Assembly (NCBI RefSeq): GCF_000331575.1
Contig: NZ_KB223527.1
Location: 1,213,842-1,277,841 of the forward strand
Reading direction: 5' to 3'
Source of the DNA: Calidifontibacillus oryziterrae
Lineage (GTDB): Bacteria; Bacillota; Bacilli; Bacillales; Bacillaceae_J
Length of the DNA: 64,000 nt
Positions 19,877-29,306 of the stretch are shown here, in pieces. Position 1 is the stretch's first letter; each line of letters begins with the position of its first letter. The translations under genes and the position numbers were made by a program. The notes under the pieces are model-generated. The model did no database searches, had not been told where the DNA came from, and saw only the letters and a list, made by a program, of their open reading frames with translations.

Positions 19877-20644
19877 TTAGTTTGCCCATTGTGGTGGCCT
19901 TTTTTCAAAAAACGCTTTAATTCCTTCTGCCGTATCCTCCATTTGACTATTGTCCGTAATAACCTTAGAGCTATATTGCAGCGCGCTAAAATCATCCATT
20001 TTTAATTGATTATAAAATTGTTTTTTCCCTAACTCTAAAACTGCTAAACTATGACGGGCAACAGAATTTGCAAACCTTTCGGTTTCTTCGTCTAATTGGT
20101 CACGAGGGACTACTTTATTAACTAGCCCATGAATAAGAGCGTCCTCGGCAGACATGAAATCACCTGTAAATAAAAGCTCAGCTGCTTTTTTCCTGCCGAG
20201 ATTTCTACTTATAAAAACTGCTGGAGTACTACAGAACAACCCAACCTTTATTCCAGGAGCTGCAAATTTTGAATCGTCGCTCGCAACTGCAAGGTCACAA
20301 GCAGCAACTAATTGACAGCCAGCAGCCGCTGCTATTCCGTGAACCTTTGCGATAACAACCTGCGGAAGCTTTCGCAAGTTCTCAAACAAAAGCTGGCATT
20401 CGTTAAACAACTTGGCTACATCCTGCTCAGGTGTGTCCCCAATTTCATGCAAATTATGCCCTGAACTAAATAGTTTTCCTTCTGCTTGAATGATGACAAC
20501 ATTAACAGAACGCTTCTCCGCAATTTCTGATAATAACGCATCAAACTCTTTAATTAAGGAAAGTGAAAGCGCGTTATGCTGTTTTTCATTACTTATTGTT
20601 ATAGTTCCAATTTTCCCTTTTTCCTCATACTTAATATAATTCAT
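19877..20644 (-). CDS. Enoyl-CoA hydratase/isomerase family protein
   Basis: A 255-residue crotonase-fold protein. The oxyanion-hole segments are present (FSSGHNLHEI and HGIAAAAGCQLVAACDLAVAS). The family hydrates or isomerises enoyl-CoA thioesters; the catalytic Glu pair of classical enoyl-CoA hydratase is not obvious, so the reaction is not assigned. The start at 20644 is chosen because AAAGGTGG lies seven bases upstream; six more codons are open upstream. It stands alone, with a hairpin terminator after it. Confidence 0.85.
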   Translation of the reverse strand: MNYIKYEEKGKIGTITISNEKQHNALSLSLIKEFDALLSEIAEKRSVNVVIIQAEGKLFSSGHNLHEIGDTPEQDVAKLFNECQLLFENLRKLPQVVIAKVHGIAAAAGCQLVAACDLAVASDDSKFAAPGIKVGLFCSTPAVFISRNLGRKKAAELLFTGDFMSAEDALIHGLVNKVVPRDQLDEETERFANSVARHSLAVLELGKKQFYNQLKMDDFSALQYSSKVITDNSQMEDTAEGIKAFFEKRPPQWAN

Positions 20645-20940
20645 TACAATTCCACCTTTCAAATGAAAAATTATGTGATGATTCCAATAAAACTATTCTT
20701 AATTTTTAAAATAATTGTTCCTGTTACTTTTTACAACTACTTTTTATAAATTATATATAATATTTTTACATTTTAATTTTTTTATAAGTATATGGAGTAG
20801 CATTCTCCTATCTTATCTTTATAAAGGATGCTTTCATTGTTTTTTATATAAAGGAAAAACTATTTTTAGAGAAGGAAAATAAGGGTCCATAAAGAATGTT
20901 AAAATTATAGAATCAAACAAAGGAAAGAGGGGGACTTATT

Positions 20941-21687
20941 TTGAATCATAACTCATATTTGAAAGGACTATTATCAGGCATTGTTGGCACCACAATTGTA
21001 ATTTCTTCCTTAGCTTCCGTTCAAGCATTTGCTCCCTACTATAAGGATATCAAAGCGCTCGTAACATCTCTTACGATCGTTGTTGACGGAAAACCGGTCA
21101 CGTTAAAGTCACAACCACTCTTAATTGACGGGACAACATATTTACCTTTACGTGAAATTGGCCAAAGCCTCGGTAAAGAGGTCAATTGGGATGGCCCAAA
21201 TAATACGATTTTTATTGGTCAAGAAGAAAAGAAATACAGACCTTCCATAGGCATCTCACAATTAGAGCCTATATATGGAGAGACATATTTAAATGTAGGT
21301 TACGGCGGTGAAGATTACCTTGAACCAGCTGAAGACGGCGGAAAAATTACGCTGTACCGCCAAAATTTCAGCACCATTAATTCGATAGCCTTTCTTGATG
21401 CAAGCTCAGTCGCTTACAACTTATATGATGATAAATATTTTCTTGTTCGGGGCTTTGCTGGTGTCGATGATTCAAATCCTGATAGCGAAGATAAAGGAAT
21501 TATTAAATTCTATGGTGACGGTAAAGAAATTGCAACGATTACAACTGGAACAAAGCGAGATGAGCCAATACCATTTGAGGTGGATATCACCGGGGTTGAA
21601 AAGTTAGAAATTAAAAATATTAATGCTTTAGGTACTGCTTCAAGGGTAGCACTCGTTGACATCATTTTCGAAGCTGTACAGAACTAG
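20941..21687 (+). CDS. Secreted stalk-domain protein with NPCBM-like C-terminus
   Basis: A 248-residue exported protein starting at TTG (20941), with GAGGGGG seven bases upstream. The signal peptide covers about 1-30. Next comes a copper-amine-oxidase N-terminal (stalk) domain, recognisable by VTLKSQPLLIDGTTYLPLRE and a GKEVNWDGPNNTI stretch; this domain does not itself bind copper. The C-terminal 130 residues resemble an NPCBM-type carbohydrate-binding module (FRGFAG-like core, IIKFYGDGKE, FEVDITGVEKLEI, VALVDIIFE). It probably binds cell wall or exopolysaccharide. It lies 87 bases upstream of an SLH gene in the same direction. Confidence 0.8.
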   Translation: MNHNSYLKGLLSGIVGTTIVISSLASVQAFAPYYKDIKALVTSLTIVVDGKPVTLKSQPLLIDGTTYLPLREIGQSLGKEVNWDGPNNTIFIGQEEKKYRPSIGISQLEPIYGETYLNVGYGGEDYLEPAEDGGKITLYRQNFSTINSIAFLDASSVAYNLYDDKYFLVRGFAGVDDSNPDSEDKGIIKFYGDGKEIATITTGTKRDEPIPFEVDITGVEKLEIKNINALGTASRVALVDIIFEAVQN

Positions 21688-21774
21688 ACCCATTTAAAAA
21701 TATTGTCAAAAACTAAAGAAAAAGTTGGGATTATGTATTAAAATAACGATAAGGCACATAAGAAAGGAGACAGA

Positions 21775-23367
21775 ATGAAAACTATGCCAAAAAAAATTCT
21801 ATTCATGCTAACGATATTCATGTTTTCTTTAACTCTATTAATCCCAAACTCTTATAGCCATGCTGAACATCTATATAATGAAGAGAATGGCTATCATTAT
21901 TTCTTTGACAGCTCAAGTGGATTTTATATTCGTTTAGATAATCCAAGAAAGAATAATATTAGTACAAACATCATTGATGAGCTTACCTTTACGGTTCTTT
22001 GGTATGATAAGGAAAATTCAAAGCCAAACTTTGGCTATAACGGGATTGGTTACGGTGTATTTGATATTGATACGACTGTCCAGCATTTAAAAATTACAAA
22101 AGAACGCTACAATCACGTTTATACAATCCATGACATTAATACAAAATTAACACAAACATCAACAGGTTACAAAATTCCAATTGAAATTATAAACCGCGAT
22201 CCCGATGATACATCCCTTCAAAACTTCAAAGGGGAAGACGGAAAAATTGATATCGAATTAAACTATTACCACGTTGATCATGCAAACGCAAAATTTTACG
22301 CTGACTTTGAACCAGGTAAAGACATGAAAATGTTCGGAGATAAATTAATGCTTCGCTTCCCTACGAACGCTTACATTTCAGATAGTTCGTTAGGTCAATC
22401 TATATTACTTGATCAAAGGTTAATTATCGATGTTCGACAAAAGCCAATGCCGTCTGACGATTATGTATTTTTAAGTCAGCAATATACAATTGATGATTCA
22501 TCTCGAAGCATATATGCAAAGCCTAGTACATGGGGTGATGTTACAATCGCCTATGAAGGTGTCGTTCCAAAAGCAATGGAAGGCTATAATTTGGCCGTTT
22601 TAAAAAACAGTTATGGCAAATGGGTCCCGATCGGCGGTGTTGTAGATAGTGAAAATAAAACAGTTACCGCTGTATTTGACGATTTTGCTACATATGCAAT
22701 TGGCTTAGTGTATAAGGACTACGGATTAAAACAGCATTGGGCAAAAAAGGATGTACTTGGCCTTGCTTATAAAGGTGTTATTCAACCCGAAATAAACAGT
22801 AAGGATCTTGCCCTACTTTCTAAATTAGATCAACCAATTGATCGTTTCACATATATTGTGATGCTCTCGAAAGCAGTTGGCTTCCAACCCCTTGATTATA
22901 CCGGCATTTTTTCAGATGTTAACGAATTAAATTACAGTCAAGATGAATTGGGTTATTTAATGGCCGGTGTCATGAACGGACTTGTGTACGGTCGTGAATC
23001 TAATATACCTGGCTATACAGTAATGGAACCAAATCAAACACTTACACGTGAAGAAGCAGTGGCGTTTTTAGCAAGAGCAATTAACGTTAGCGCAGAGGAA
23101 GAAGCAAATAGCAAAAATTCTAAGAAGAAAAAAACTGTAAAGAAAAAAACTAATGAAGAGCCAGTCGATCCGAAGGTTGAGCTTCAACAAATTTATAAAG
23201 ATGCAAATCAAATTTCTGATTGGGCTGCAGCCGCTGTTCTGCAGGTGACAAATGAAAAATTAGTTAGCCCATCATCTGCAGGAAACTTTAATCCGAAAAA
23301 TAAGCTCACAAACGCTGAAGCAATGTCACTAATTCATAATCTTATGGAAGTTAAAAAATTAAAATAG
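21775..23367 (+). CDS. Secreted SLH-domain surface protein
   Basis: A 530-residue exported protein. A signal peptide at about 1-31 is followed by a region of about 290 residues of unknown fold with beta-strand patterns, then three SLH-like units in the last 220 residues (LKQHWAKKDVLGLAYKGVI, FSDVNELNYSQDELGYLMA with TLTREEAVAFLARAINV, and ISDWAAAAVLQVTNEKLVS). A Lys-rich linker (NSKKKKTVKKKT) splits the second and third. AAAGGAGA precedes the ATG. SLH at the C-terminus suggests wall anchoring with the N-terminal domain displayed. Confidence 0.85.
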   Translation: MKTMPKKILFMLTIFMFSLTLLIPNSYSHAEHLYNEENGYHYFFDSSSGFYIRLDNPRKNNISTNIIDELTFTVLWYDKENSKPNFGYNGIGYGVFDIDTTVQHLKITKERYNHVYTIHDINTKLTQTSTGYKIPIEIINRDPDDTSLQNFKGEDGKIDIELNYYHVDHANAKFYADFEPGKDMKMFGDKLMLRFPTNAYISDSSLGQSILLDQRLIIDVRQKPMPSDDYVFLSQQYTIDDSSRSIYAKPSTWGDVTIAYEGVVPKAMEGYNLAVLKNSYGKWVPIGGVVDSENKTVTAVFDDFATYAIGLVYKDYGLKQHWAKKDVLGLAYKGVIQPEINSKDLALLSKLDQPIDRFTYIVMLSKAVGFQPLDYTGIFSDVNELNYSQDELGYLMAGVMNGLVYGRESNIPGYTVMEPNQTLTREEAVAFLARAINVSAEEEANSKNSKKKKTVKKKTNEEPVDPKVELQQIYKDANQISDWAAAAVLQVTNEKLVSPSSAGNFNPKNKLTNAEAMSLIHNLMEVKKLK

Positions 23368-23376
23368 GAATAAGAT

Positions 23377-23421
23377 GCACTTACCTTTTGCTTTATTTAA
23401 GGCTGAGGGATAAGTGCTTTT
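23377..23421 (+). terminator. Terminator of the stalk/SLH pair
   Basis: GCACTTACC (23377-23385) pairs with GGATAAGTGC (23408-23417) around a 22-base loop, followed by TTTT. It lies ten bases after the stop. Confidence 0.65.
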
Positions 23422-23591
23422 CACTGTAAAGTTTGAATACTTTCATCTATCATTCTATTAATAGGCTAGGAAAACGATAGGCTATGAATGAAATTTCATG
23501 AAATTTTCTCGGGAATTGAAACCAATTCTACTGAATTATCGTCTATAATAGTAATTAAGGAATCTACCATTAAGAGGAGGAATTATTCACA

Positions 23592-24608
23592 ATGAAATTT
23601 ATTAAAAAACCCATCGCAATTTTGACAACGGGATTACTTTTCTCTGGAATTGTATTTGCATCTAACGTAGATGCTTCACAAGGTATTAAAAAACTAGATG
23701 CGAATTATCGAAATATCAAAATTATTTATAACAGCAAAGCTGCTACAATTGATCCAAAAACAGAACCATTTATTACTAATGGCACTACATATGTTCCGTT
23801 GCGAATGGTAAGCGAATTATTAAACAAGAGTGTTCTTTGGGATGCTAAAACAAATACAATAACCATTAATGATAAAACAGCAACAATTAGCCCAACCGTT
23901 GTTGCAAATTTAAATGCTCAAATAACGACAAAGGATGCAAGAATTGCCCAGTTAGAAAAAGAACTCAATACGTTAAAAACTCAACAATCCAGCGAAATAG
24001 ATCTAGATGATTTAGAAGACCAATTGAATGAAGATTATGGAGATTTTAGAGATATTGATGATGTGGAAATTTTCCTCGATGGGGATGAGGACGATATCGA
24101 AGTTACAATTGAGGTTGACGATAAGGATTGGAAGGCATTAACGAATAGTAAGAAAATAGATTTTCTTCAAGATATTGTCGATGATATCCTTGATGAATTT
24201 GAAGATGCTGACATCGAAGGTACAGTAGAGGATGCAAATGGTGGCGATGAATTATCTACATTCGAAGTTGACAGAAATGACGACGTTGAACTAGAAGATG
24301 AAACAATCGATCTTGACGATTTAGAAACTGAGTTATTACGAAATCACCGCAATAACAGTGACATTGATGATATTGATATTTATTTAGATGGCGATGAAGA
24401 GGACATTGACCTTACAATCGAAGTGAACGAAGCAGATTGGAATGCACTTTCTGAAAGTGAACAAGAAGACTTTATTGAAGCAATTGTTGAAGATATTTTA
24501 GATGAATATGAAGACGCCGATATTGATGGAACAATTGAAAGAAGCAGTGATAATAGAGAAATCGATGAATTTACGGTTGATTCTCGCGGATATGTGACAA
24601 TTAGATAG
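23592..24608 (+). CDS. Secreted stalk-domain protein with two acidic repeats
   Basis: A 338-residue exported protein: a signal peptide at about 1-28, a stalk (copper amine oxidase N-terminal) domain with ITNGTTYVPLRMVSELL, a short coiled coil (RIAQLEKELNTLKTQQ), and two tandem copies of an unassigned domain of about 78 residues at about 138-215 and 240-320. Each copy begins DLDDLE, contains FLDGDEDDIEVTIEV or YLDGDEEDIDLTIEV and DWxAL, and ends with VEDILDEYEDADIDGTIE-like sequence. The repeats are extremely acidic and may bind calcium or other cations; that is inference. GAGGAGG precedes the ATG, and a strong terminator follows. Confidence 0.82.
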   Translation: MKFIKKPIAILTTGLLFSGIVFASNVDASQGIKKLDANYRNIKIIYNSKAATIDPKTEPFITNGTTYVPLRMVSELLNKSVLWDAKTNTITINDKTATISPTVVANLNAQITTKDARIAQLEKELNTLKTQQSSEIDLDDLEDQLNEDYGDFRDIDDVEIFLDGDEDDIEVTIEVDDKDWKALTNSKKIDFLQDIVDDILDEFEDADIEGTVEDANGGDELSTFEVDRNDDVELEDETIDLDDLETELLRNHRNNSDIDDIDIYLDGDEEDIDLTIEVNEADWNALSESEQEDFIEAIVEDILDEYEDADIDGTIERSSDNREIDEFTVDSRGYVTIR

Positions 24609-24617
24609 TAAAACTAA

Positions 24618-24651
24618 AAGAGGTTGCCTAATTGGCAACCTCTTCTTCTTT
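24618..24651 (+). terminator. Strong intrinsic terminator
   Basis: AAGAGGTTGCC (24618-24628) and GGCAACCTCTT (24634-24644) form a perfect 11-bp stem followed by CTTCTTT. It ends the acidic-repeat gene and can act on the convergent chemoreceptor gene. Confidence 0.92.
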
Positions 24652-24694
24652 GAAAATCTCATCCTTCGTTATATTTTGATCACAAGCCCTACAG

Positions 24695-26389
24695 TTAAAT
24701 TTTGAATATCTTAACATTTTCGCGAAGGTCTTGGGCTAGCTTACTTAAAATCCCTGCTGCACTTGATACTTCTTGCATTGATGCTAGCTGTTGCTCCGTA
24801 TCCTCCCGCATTGCGGCCGTGGCATCGGACACCTGTTTAGCTAAGTTTGACATTTCTTCTACTGCTGCAGTTACCTCCTCTGAGCTTGCTGAAATTTCCT
24901 CAGAGGCTGCAGATACTTCCTGGATTTGTTCAGCAACACTTTGAACGGATTCGACGATTTTTTTAAATGATTCCCCTGCTTGGTTAATTACAGTTTCACC
25001 GGATGCTACTTCATGGGTAACTCTAACCATACTGCCAATGCCCTCTTCTGTTTCATCTTGAATTTCCTTCAGTACCTCAACAATTTGGTTTGCAGATTCC
25101 TTAGACTGCTCTGCAAGTTTTCGCACCTCATCTGCCACAACCGCAAATCCTTTCCCGTGCTCGCCTGCACGTGCCGCTTCAATAGCCGCATTTAGCGCCA
25201 ATAGATTTGTTTGTTCTGAAATTCCGGTAATCGCACCAATAATTGTTCCAATCTCCTTTGTACGCTCTCCCAGATTTTGAACAATTACTGTTGAGTTGTT
25301 AACAGATTCGGTAATAGACCTCATCTGAGTGATTGCTTTTTGAATTGCTTCATTTCCAAGCAGTGCCTCTTGTGAGGAGTCAGAGGAGTGCTCGGATACG
25401 AGCGAAGCTGATTCCGCAATTCTCTGAATGCCAATTGCAGCTTCTTCAACACCTTTTGAAGTTTCGGCGCCAACTTGAGCCGAATTGCTCGCCCCAGCTG
25501 CAATATTATTTATCGATAAAACTAATTCTTGAATACTTTTTTCAGTTTCCCCTGTATTTTGGAATAATTGCTCCGATGAAACTGCAAGCTTTTCAGAGTC
25601 AGTTTTCACTTGTTCCACAAGCTTTTTTAAGTTAGCTTTCATAATATTAAACGCACTTGCTAAATCGCCAATTTCATCATTAACATTAATTTTTATATCA
25701 TCTATCGTTAAATCACCATCGGCAACCTTACAAACCTCACTTGAAACAAGCTTAACTGGTTTAATTATTCTTGCTCTAAGGAATAGGTAACCAAGCACAG
25801 CTAAAACAACAATAAATGCAATAATTAAATAAGAGGTAATTATATTTTTGCGACCTTGCTGAAGTTGTTCCTCGGTCATGTCGTTAAGCTTTTTCTTTAC
25901 ATTTTCTTCTAAGCTAAAGTAAAGGTCTTTTACCGCTCTCCACTGTGGTGTTTCTTGTTCCCTAAGCAACACAATTGCTTGTTCAACATTACCATCCTCA
26001 ACCAAATCAACTACTTGTCTTTGGAGGTCTATATCCTTTTTTACTTCTTCACTTATCAACTGGATATCTGCAGTTAAACCATAATTTCCTGCTTCATTTT
26101 GTAATATTTCAATATTATTATTACAATCAGAAATTGCTGCTTGAAAGTTTTCTTTTGCCTTTTCATCATTAGGATTTAAAATAATATTTCTTACTGCCTG
26201 ACCACGCTGTAAACCTTGTGCATATATATTAGTCGTACGATTAATAAAATCTGTATGCTCTTTTGCAAACTTCTCAAGCTCATTTGATGTAGTGAGTAAC
26301 GCTTGAAGTAAAAAGAAAGATGATGCGAGTGATACTACAATGAATACTATTAAAAATACTCCTAACTTTGTCCCCAATTTCAAACGCAT
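24695..26389 (-). CDS. Methyl-accepting chemotaxis protein, four-helix-bundle sensor
   Basis: A 564-residue chemoreceptor with a membrane segment at about 8-30, a four-helix-bundle (4HB_MCP-like) extracytoplasmic domain at about 35-180, a second membrane segment near 185-208, a HAMP domain and a signalling domain with the tip [20 protein letters not shown]. The start at 26389 has GGAGGT seven bases upstream; an ATG five codons earlier is less well placed. It lies just downstream of the nos operon terminator and is separately transcribed. The ligand is unknown. Confidence 0.9.
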   Translation of the reverse strand: MRLKLGTKLGVFLIVFIVVSLASSFFLLQALLTTSNELEKFAKEHTDFINRTTNIYAQGLQRGQAVRNIILNPNDEKAKENFQAAISDCNNNIEILQNEAGNYGLTADIQLISEEVKKDIDLQRQVVDLVEDGNVEQAIVLLREQETPQWRAVKDLYFSLEENVKKKLNDMTEEQLQQGRKNIITSYLIIAFIVVLAVLGYLFLRARIIKPVKLVSSEVCKVADGDLTIDDIKINVNDEIGDLASAFNIMKANLKKLVEQVKTDSEKLAVSSEQLFQNTGETEKSIQELVLSINNIAAGASNSAQVGAETSKGVEEAAIGIQRIAESASLVSEHSSDSSQEALLGNEAIQKAITQMRSITESVNNSTVIVQNLGERTKEIGTIIGAITGISEQTNLLALNAAIEAARAGEHGKGFAVVADEVRKLAEQSKESANQIVEVLKEIQDETEEGIGSMVRVTHEVASGETVINQAGESFKKIVESVQSVAEQIQEVSAASEEISASSEEVTAAVEEMSNLAKQVSDATAAMREDTEQQLASMQEVSSAAGILSKLAQDLRENVKIFKI

Positions 26390-26453
26390 TACAAGAACCT
26401 CCATAATAGTATATTTTTACTATGTTTTGCTAGTCAAAATTATAGAGGTTTTT

Positions 26454-26504
26454 TACAAAAAAATAAACAGGGTATTCCCTAGTTTTATAGCAGAGAATAC
26501 CCTG
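26454..26504 (-). terminator. Terminator at the end of the nos operon
   Basis: CAGGGTATTC at 26468-26477 pairs with GAATACCCTG at 26495-26504, followed on the minus strand by TTTATTTTTTTG. No other terminator is visible between here and nosZ, so the nos transcript probably ends at this point. Confidence 0.88.
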
Positions 26505-26508
26505 AGTG

Positions 26509-26841
26509 TTAATTTTCCTTCAATAATGCGATTTCTTCCTCTAGCTTTGCAATTCTTAGTAATTGTGAATCTAATCTTTTAAGTAAGCTTAGTACATCAC
26601 CGTCGCTTGCCTTATTATGATGGTCTATAGCAGGATTCGTTTTAAAAACATGATTTTCTTCAATTCTTTCCAATGCTTCTTTTATATCTGTTAAATCAAT
26701 CTGATTTACACTGACTCGGTGTTCTATACTATCAACCTTTTCTAACCTTGCCAATCTTGTTTCAATCGTTTCAAGTTTATTTATAATAATATCATTCATT
26801 TTATCAAGTTGAATTTGTATATTTGTCAATGATGTATCCAT
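26509..26841 (-). CDS. Small coiled-coil protein at the end of the nos operon
   Basis: A 110-residue soluble protein with no signal peptide. Heptad patterns in MNDIIINKLETIETRLARLEK and LLKRLDSQLLRIAKLEEEIALLKEN predict two coiled-coil stretches at about 10-65 and 83-110, joined by a polar linker. It is not a family I recognise. It lies 37 bases downstream of the YtkA/SurA-like lipoprotein gene with an AAGAAGGA ribosome binding site and precedes the operon terminator, so it is probably cotranscribed with nos genes. A scaffold or regulatory role is guesswork. Confidence 0.7.
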   Translation of the reverse strand: MDTSLTNIQIQLDKMNDIIINKLETIETRLARLEKVDSIEHRVSVNQIDLTDIKEALERIEENHVFKTNPAIDHHNKASDGDVLSLLKRLDSQLLRIAKLEEEIALLKEN

Positions 26842-26878
26842 TGAAAATCCTTCTTTCTATTAATAGATAGTACCGATC

Positions 26879-27817
26879 TTATGATTTATTGATCTTAATG
26901 TTTAATGTTCCTATCTGAGAAACTACAAGCTCTTCATACTTTTTTTCTGCCAACATATTTATTTCGTTTTGTTCTGCCTTCGGATTTTCTTTTTTTACGT
27001 TTGTCAGTACATCTTGTTGTACCTTAGACACTAAAACAATCGCTTCCTGTTGCCTTTTTTGAATGTCCCAAAACTTGTCTTCCCCAAATGATTGAATCAT
27101 TTCCATAGCTACTGAACTCGTCTCATAAGCCTTTTTTGCTTCTGTTAATTTTTTTTCGATTTCTTCAGTGGTTGCTTTATGACCTTTTTCTTCGGCTAAT
27201 AATGCCATTGCACGTAACCGAATAATTTGGGTTAATAACGTATTTTTATCCTTTGCAATTGTTTCCTGCTGGTCCCAATAGGCATCTACTTCTTCTAATT
27301 CTTTTCCAGTAAATCTTTTTTTGTCAGCCTCACGGTTCATTGCAATTTGAATCATATTTATTTGTTTATAAAAATCAATATCTTCTTGATAAATATTGTC
27401 ATCGTTAATAGTGGCAATGACCTCATTATCACTACTTAAATTTGCCTCTTCTTTATTTCCATTGACGGTAAAGGAAATGATTTCCTCACTTCTATTATTA
27501 CCATCCGAAATATCTAGAAAAGCCTGCCATTCCCCATCCATCGGAAGGGATACCTCACCGCTATAAATACCATTCGCTTGTTCACTCAAATCAACTTCAA
27601 TCGTCCCATGATCCATTTTCTCCATTTCAAAGGTCGCATTCACGGATAGGTCCGTGGCAGGCTTACCTTCTTTACTAATTTTAAAGGACACTGGGCTTTC
27701 TTTATTCGTAGCAGCATTTGGTATTTCAACTATTTCAACCTGCCATTTTTCTAACGTGTTACAACCTGATATAATGAATAGCCCAATAACAAACAATGAT
27801 ACAAAAACTTTCTTCAT
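26879..27817 (-). CDS. YtkA/FixH-like plus SurA-like lipoprotein in the nos operon
   Basis: A 312-residue lipoprotein: lipobox IISGCN (Cys near residue 19), then a YtkA/FixH-like beta-sandwich domain at about 25-120 (KMDHGTIEVDLSEQANGIYSGEVSLP, split here by the Met-Asp-His region), then a helical domain at about 130-310 resembling the SurA/PrsA N-terminal chaperone region (VIATINDDNIYQEDIDFYKQ). YtkA-like domains are linked to copper handling in cytochrome oxidase assembly, and SurA-like domains bind unfolded exported proteins. Its ATG overlaps the nosF stop (ATGA), so it is translationally coupled. A role in NosZ maturation or copper loading is inferred. No peptidyl-prolyl isomerase domain is visible. 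Confidence 0.75.
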   Translation of the reverse strand: MKKVFVSLFVIGLFIISGCNTLEKWQVEIVEIPNAATNKESPVSFKISKEGKPATDLSVNATFEMEKMDHGTIEVDLSEQANGIYSGEVSLPMDGEWQAFLDISDGNNRSEEIISFTVNGNKEEANLSSDNEVIATINDDNIYQEDIDFYKQINMIQIAMNREADKKRFTGKELEEVDAYWDQQETIAKDKNTLLTQIIRLRAMALLAEEKGHKATTEEIEKKLTEAKKAYETSSVAMEMIQSFGEDKFWDIQKRQQEAIVLVSKVQQDVLTNVKKENPKAEQNEINMLAEKKYEELVVSQIGTLNIKINKS

Positions 27818-28485
27818 ACTAATACACCTTCTTTAATGATCTTTGCTTCAAATTCCGAAACTGTATATTTTACTATTTCTCCGTCTTTTAAATAAGCAAC
27901 ATGTGTACAAATTTGTTTAATTTCCTCTAAGTGATGTGATGATAACAGTATTGTTTTATTCGTTAATGCTTTTAGTATTGCCAAGATTTCAATCCTACCA
28001 ATTGGATCTAGGCCACTTGTTGGTTCATCCAATATAAGGATTTCCGTATCAAAATAAAGCATCACCGCAAGTCCCAATCTCTGTAACATTCCTTTTGAAT
28101 AACCTCTTATTTGAACATTCCGTTCATCCCATAGTCCTACGACCGTTAACTTTTCTTTTAATTTATCCTCATTTACTTCATTTCCATCTAACGATGCAAA
28201 AAATCTAATATTCTCTTCTCCAGTTAAATGAGGATATAGCTGAAATTTCTCTGGTAAGTAGGATACAGATTTTTTCCATTCCTTTTTATGGACAGGGATG
28301 CCGTTTAAGTGAATGGTACCCTTTTTCAGAGGTAAGAGATCTAGCATTAAGTGAATAAGTGTCGATTTCCCTGCACCATTTCTCCCGACTAAAGCACACA
28401 ACTCATTTTTCTCAACAGTTAAGCTTATGTTATTTAATACCTTCTTTTTGTCGTATGAATGTGACACTTCAGCGATTTTAATCAA
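27814..28485 (-). CDS. nosF: Nos-type ABC transporter ATPase NosF (set 1)
   Basis: A 223-residue ABC ATPase with Walker A GRNGAGKST, signature YSKGMLQRLGL, Walker B ILILDEPTSGLDP and the switch His in LSSHHLEE. It is shorter than many NosF proteins (about 300 residues), lacking a C-terminal extension. It starts with TTG at 28485, whose TGA overlap with the nosY stop and an upstream GGGGGAAC support it. With NosY it forms the ABC unit that supports copper-site (CuZ) maturation of NosZ, probably through NosD. Confidence 0.9.
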   Translation of the reverse strand: MIKIAEVSHSYDKKKVLNNISLTVEKNELCALVGRNGAGKSTLIHLMLDLLPLKKGTIHLNGIPVHKKEWKKSVSYLPEKFQLYPHLTGEENIRFFASLDGNEVNEDKLKEKLTVVGLWDERNVQIRGYSKGMLQRLGLAVMLYFDTEILILDEPTSGLDPIGRIEILAILKALTNKTILLSSHHLEEIKQICTHVAYLKDGEIVKYTVSEFEAKIIKEGVLV

Positions 28486-29279
28486 ACCTGTTCCCCCTTC
28501 CCTCTTAATAAGGAGCTTAATTCAAAAGAAATAACTAACCATATGGCTAAATCTAGTAATAAAAAAATCGAAGGTGATGCCCAAACCATTTTTTCCATTA
28601 ATCTTGACATATGCTCTAATGAAAATACTCCTAAAGAGGATTCCAAATAAAATCGAATGGAATGAAGTGGATCTAAAAAGAAAAATAGCGAAAAAATTGT
28701 AATATTATCATAGGACACTGCTGGTAAGAAATATAAAAACAACAAATCAGTTAAAAAAACAAATAAGAACCATGTGAAAATATTGGCCCCAATTAATTGC
28801 ATACGCGTATTACAAATACTACCCAAAAAAAGTCCAATTTGGTTGAATACAACGATAAATGTAATGACCGTACTTAGAAATACTAGAAAATGAAAAATAT
28901 TAAAGACAAAATATAGCTTCATAATGAGCGCAAATATAAAATACCAGGATACGAATATCGCCAAAGTAACTGCATGTATTGCAATACTTTTTTTAAGCAA
29001 AAAGCTGCGATACGTCTCCCGCTTTGTCGTCAAAATCATTAATGTTTTTAATTCCTTCTCTTGGATAATCGCAAATGAAGCAATAAACAAACTTAAAAGT
29101 GGCAAAATAAATACATTCATTTCGTGCAATGACAACAAAAATACAGTAAAGCCTTGCTCGGACGGAATTGATTTGGCCTCTAACAAAATAAAGAGCGACA
29201 ATAGCACTACCATCGCCAAAGAAATCCAAATCCCTTTCCCTCTCGATTGCTCCTTCCACTCTTTCCAAATATAATTCAT
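28482..29279 (-). CDS. nosY: Nos-type ABC transporter permease NosY (set 1)
   Basis: A 265-residue ABC-2-type permease with six predicted membrane segments and the ABC-2 coupling-helix region (SFAIIQEKELKTLMILTT). It pairs with the NosF ATPase encoded next (overlap of four bases). The start follows AAAGGAG. A short interspersed repeat-like sequence lies immediately upstream, between it and nosD, the only long gap in this part of the operon. Confidence 0.88.
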   Translation of the reverse strand: MNYIWKEWKEQSRGKGIWISLAMVVLLSLFILLEAKSIPSEQGFTVFLLSLHEMNVFILPLLSLFIASFAIIQEKELKTLMILTTKRETYRSFLLKKSIAIHAVTLAIFVSWYFIFALIMKLYFVFNIFHFLVFLSTVITFIVVFNQIGLFLGSICNTRMQLIGANIFTWFLFVFLTDLLFLYFLPAVSYDNITIFSLFFFLDPLHSIRFYLESSLGVFSLEHMSRLMEKMVWASPSIFLLLDLAIWLVISFELSSLLRGKGEQV

Positions 29280-29306
29280 CCACTTTGCTCCTTTGGAAAT
29301 TTTTAC

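Noticed and set aside
28924-29274. Plus-strand ORFs opposite nosY and nosD
   Set aside because: They are antisense shadows with no ribosome binding site or recognisable domain.
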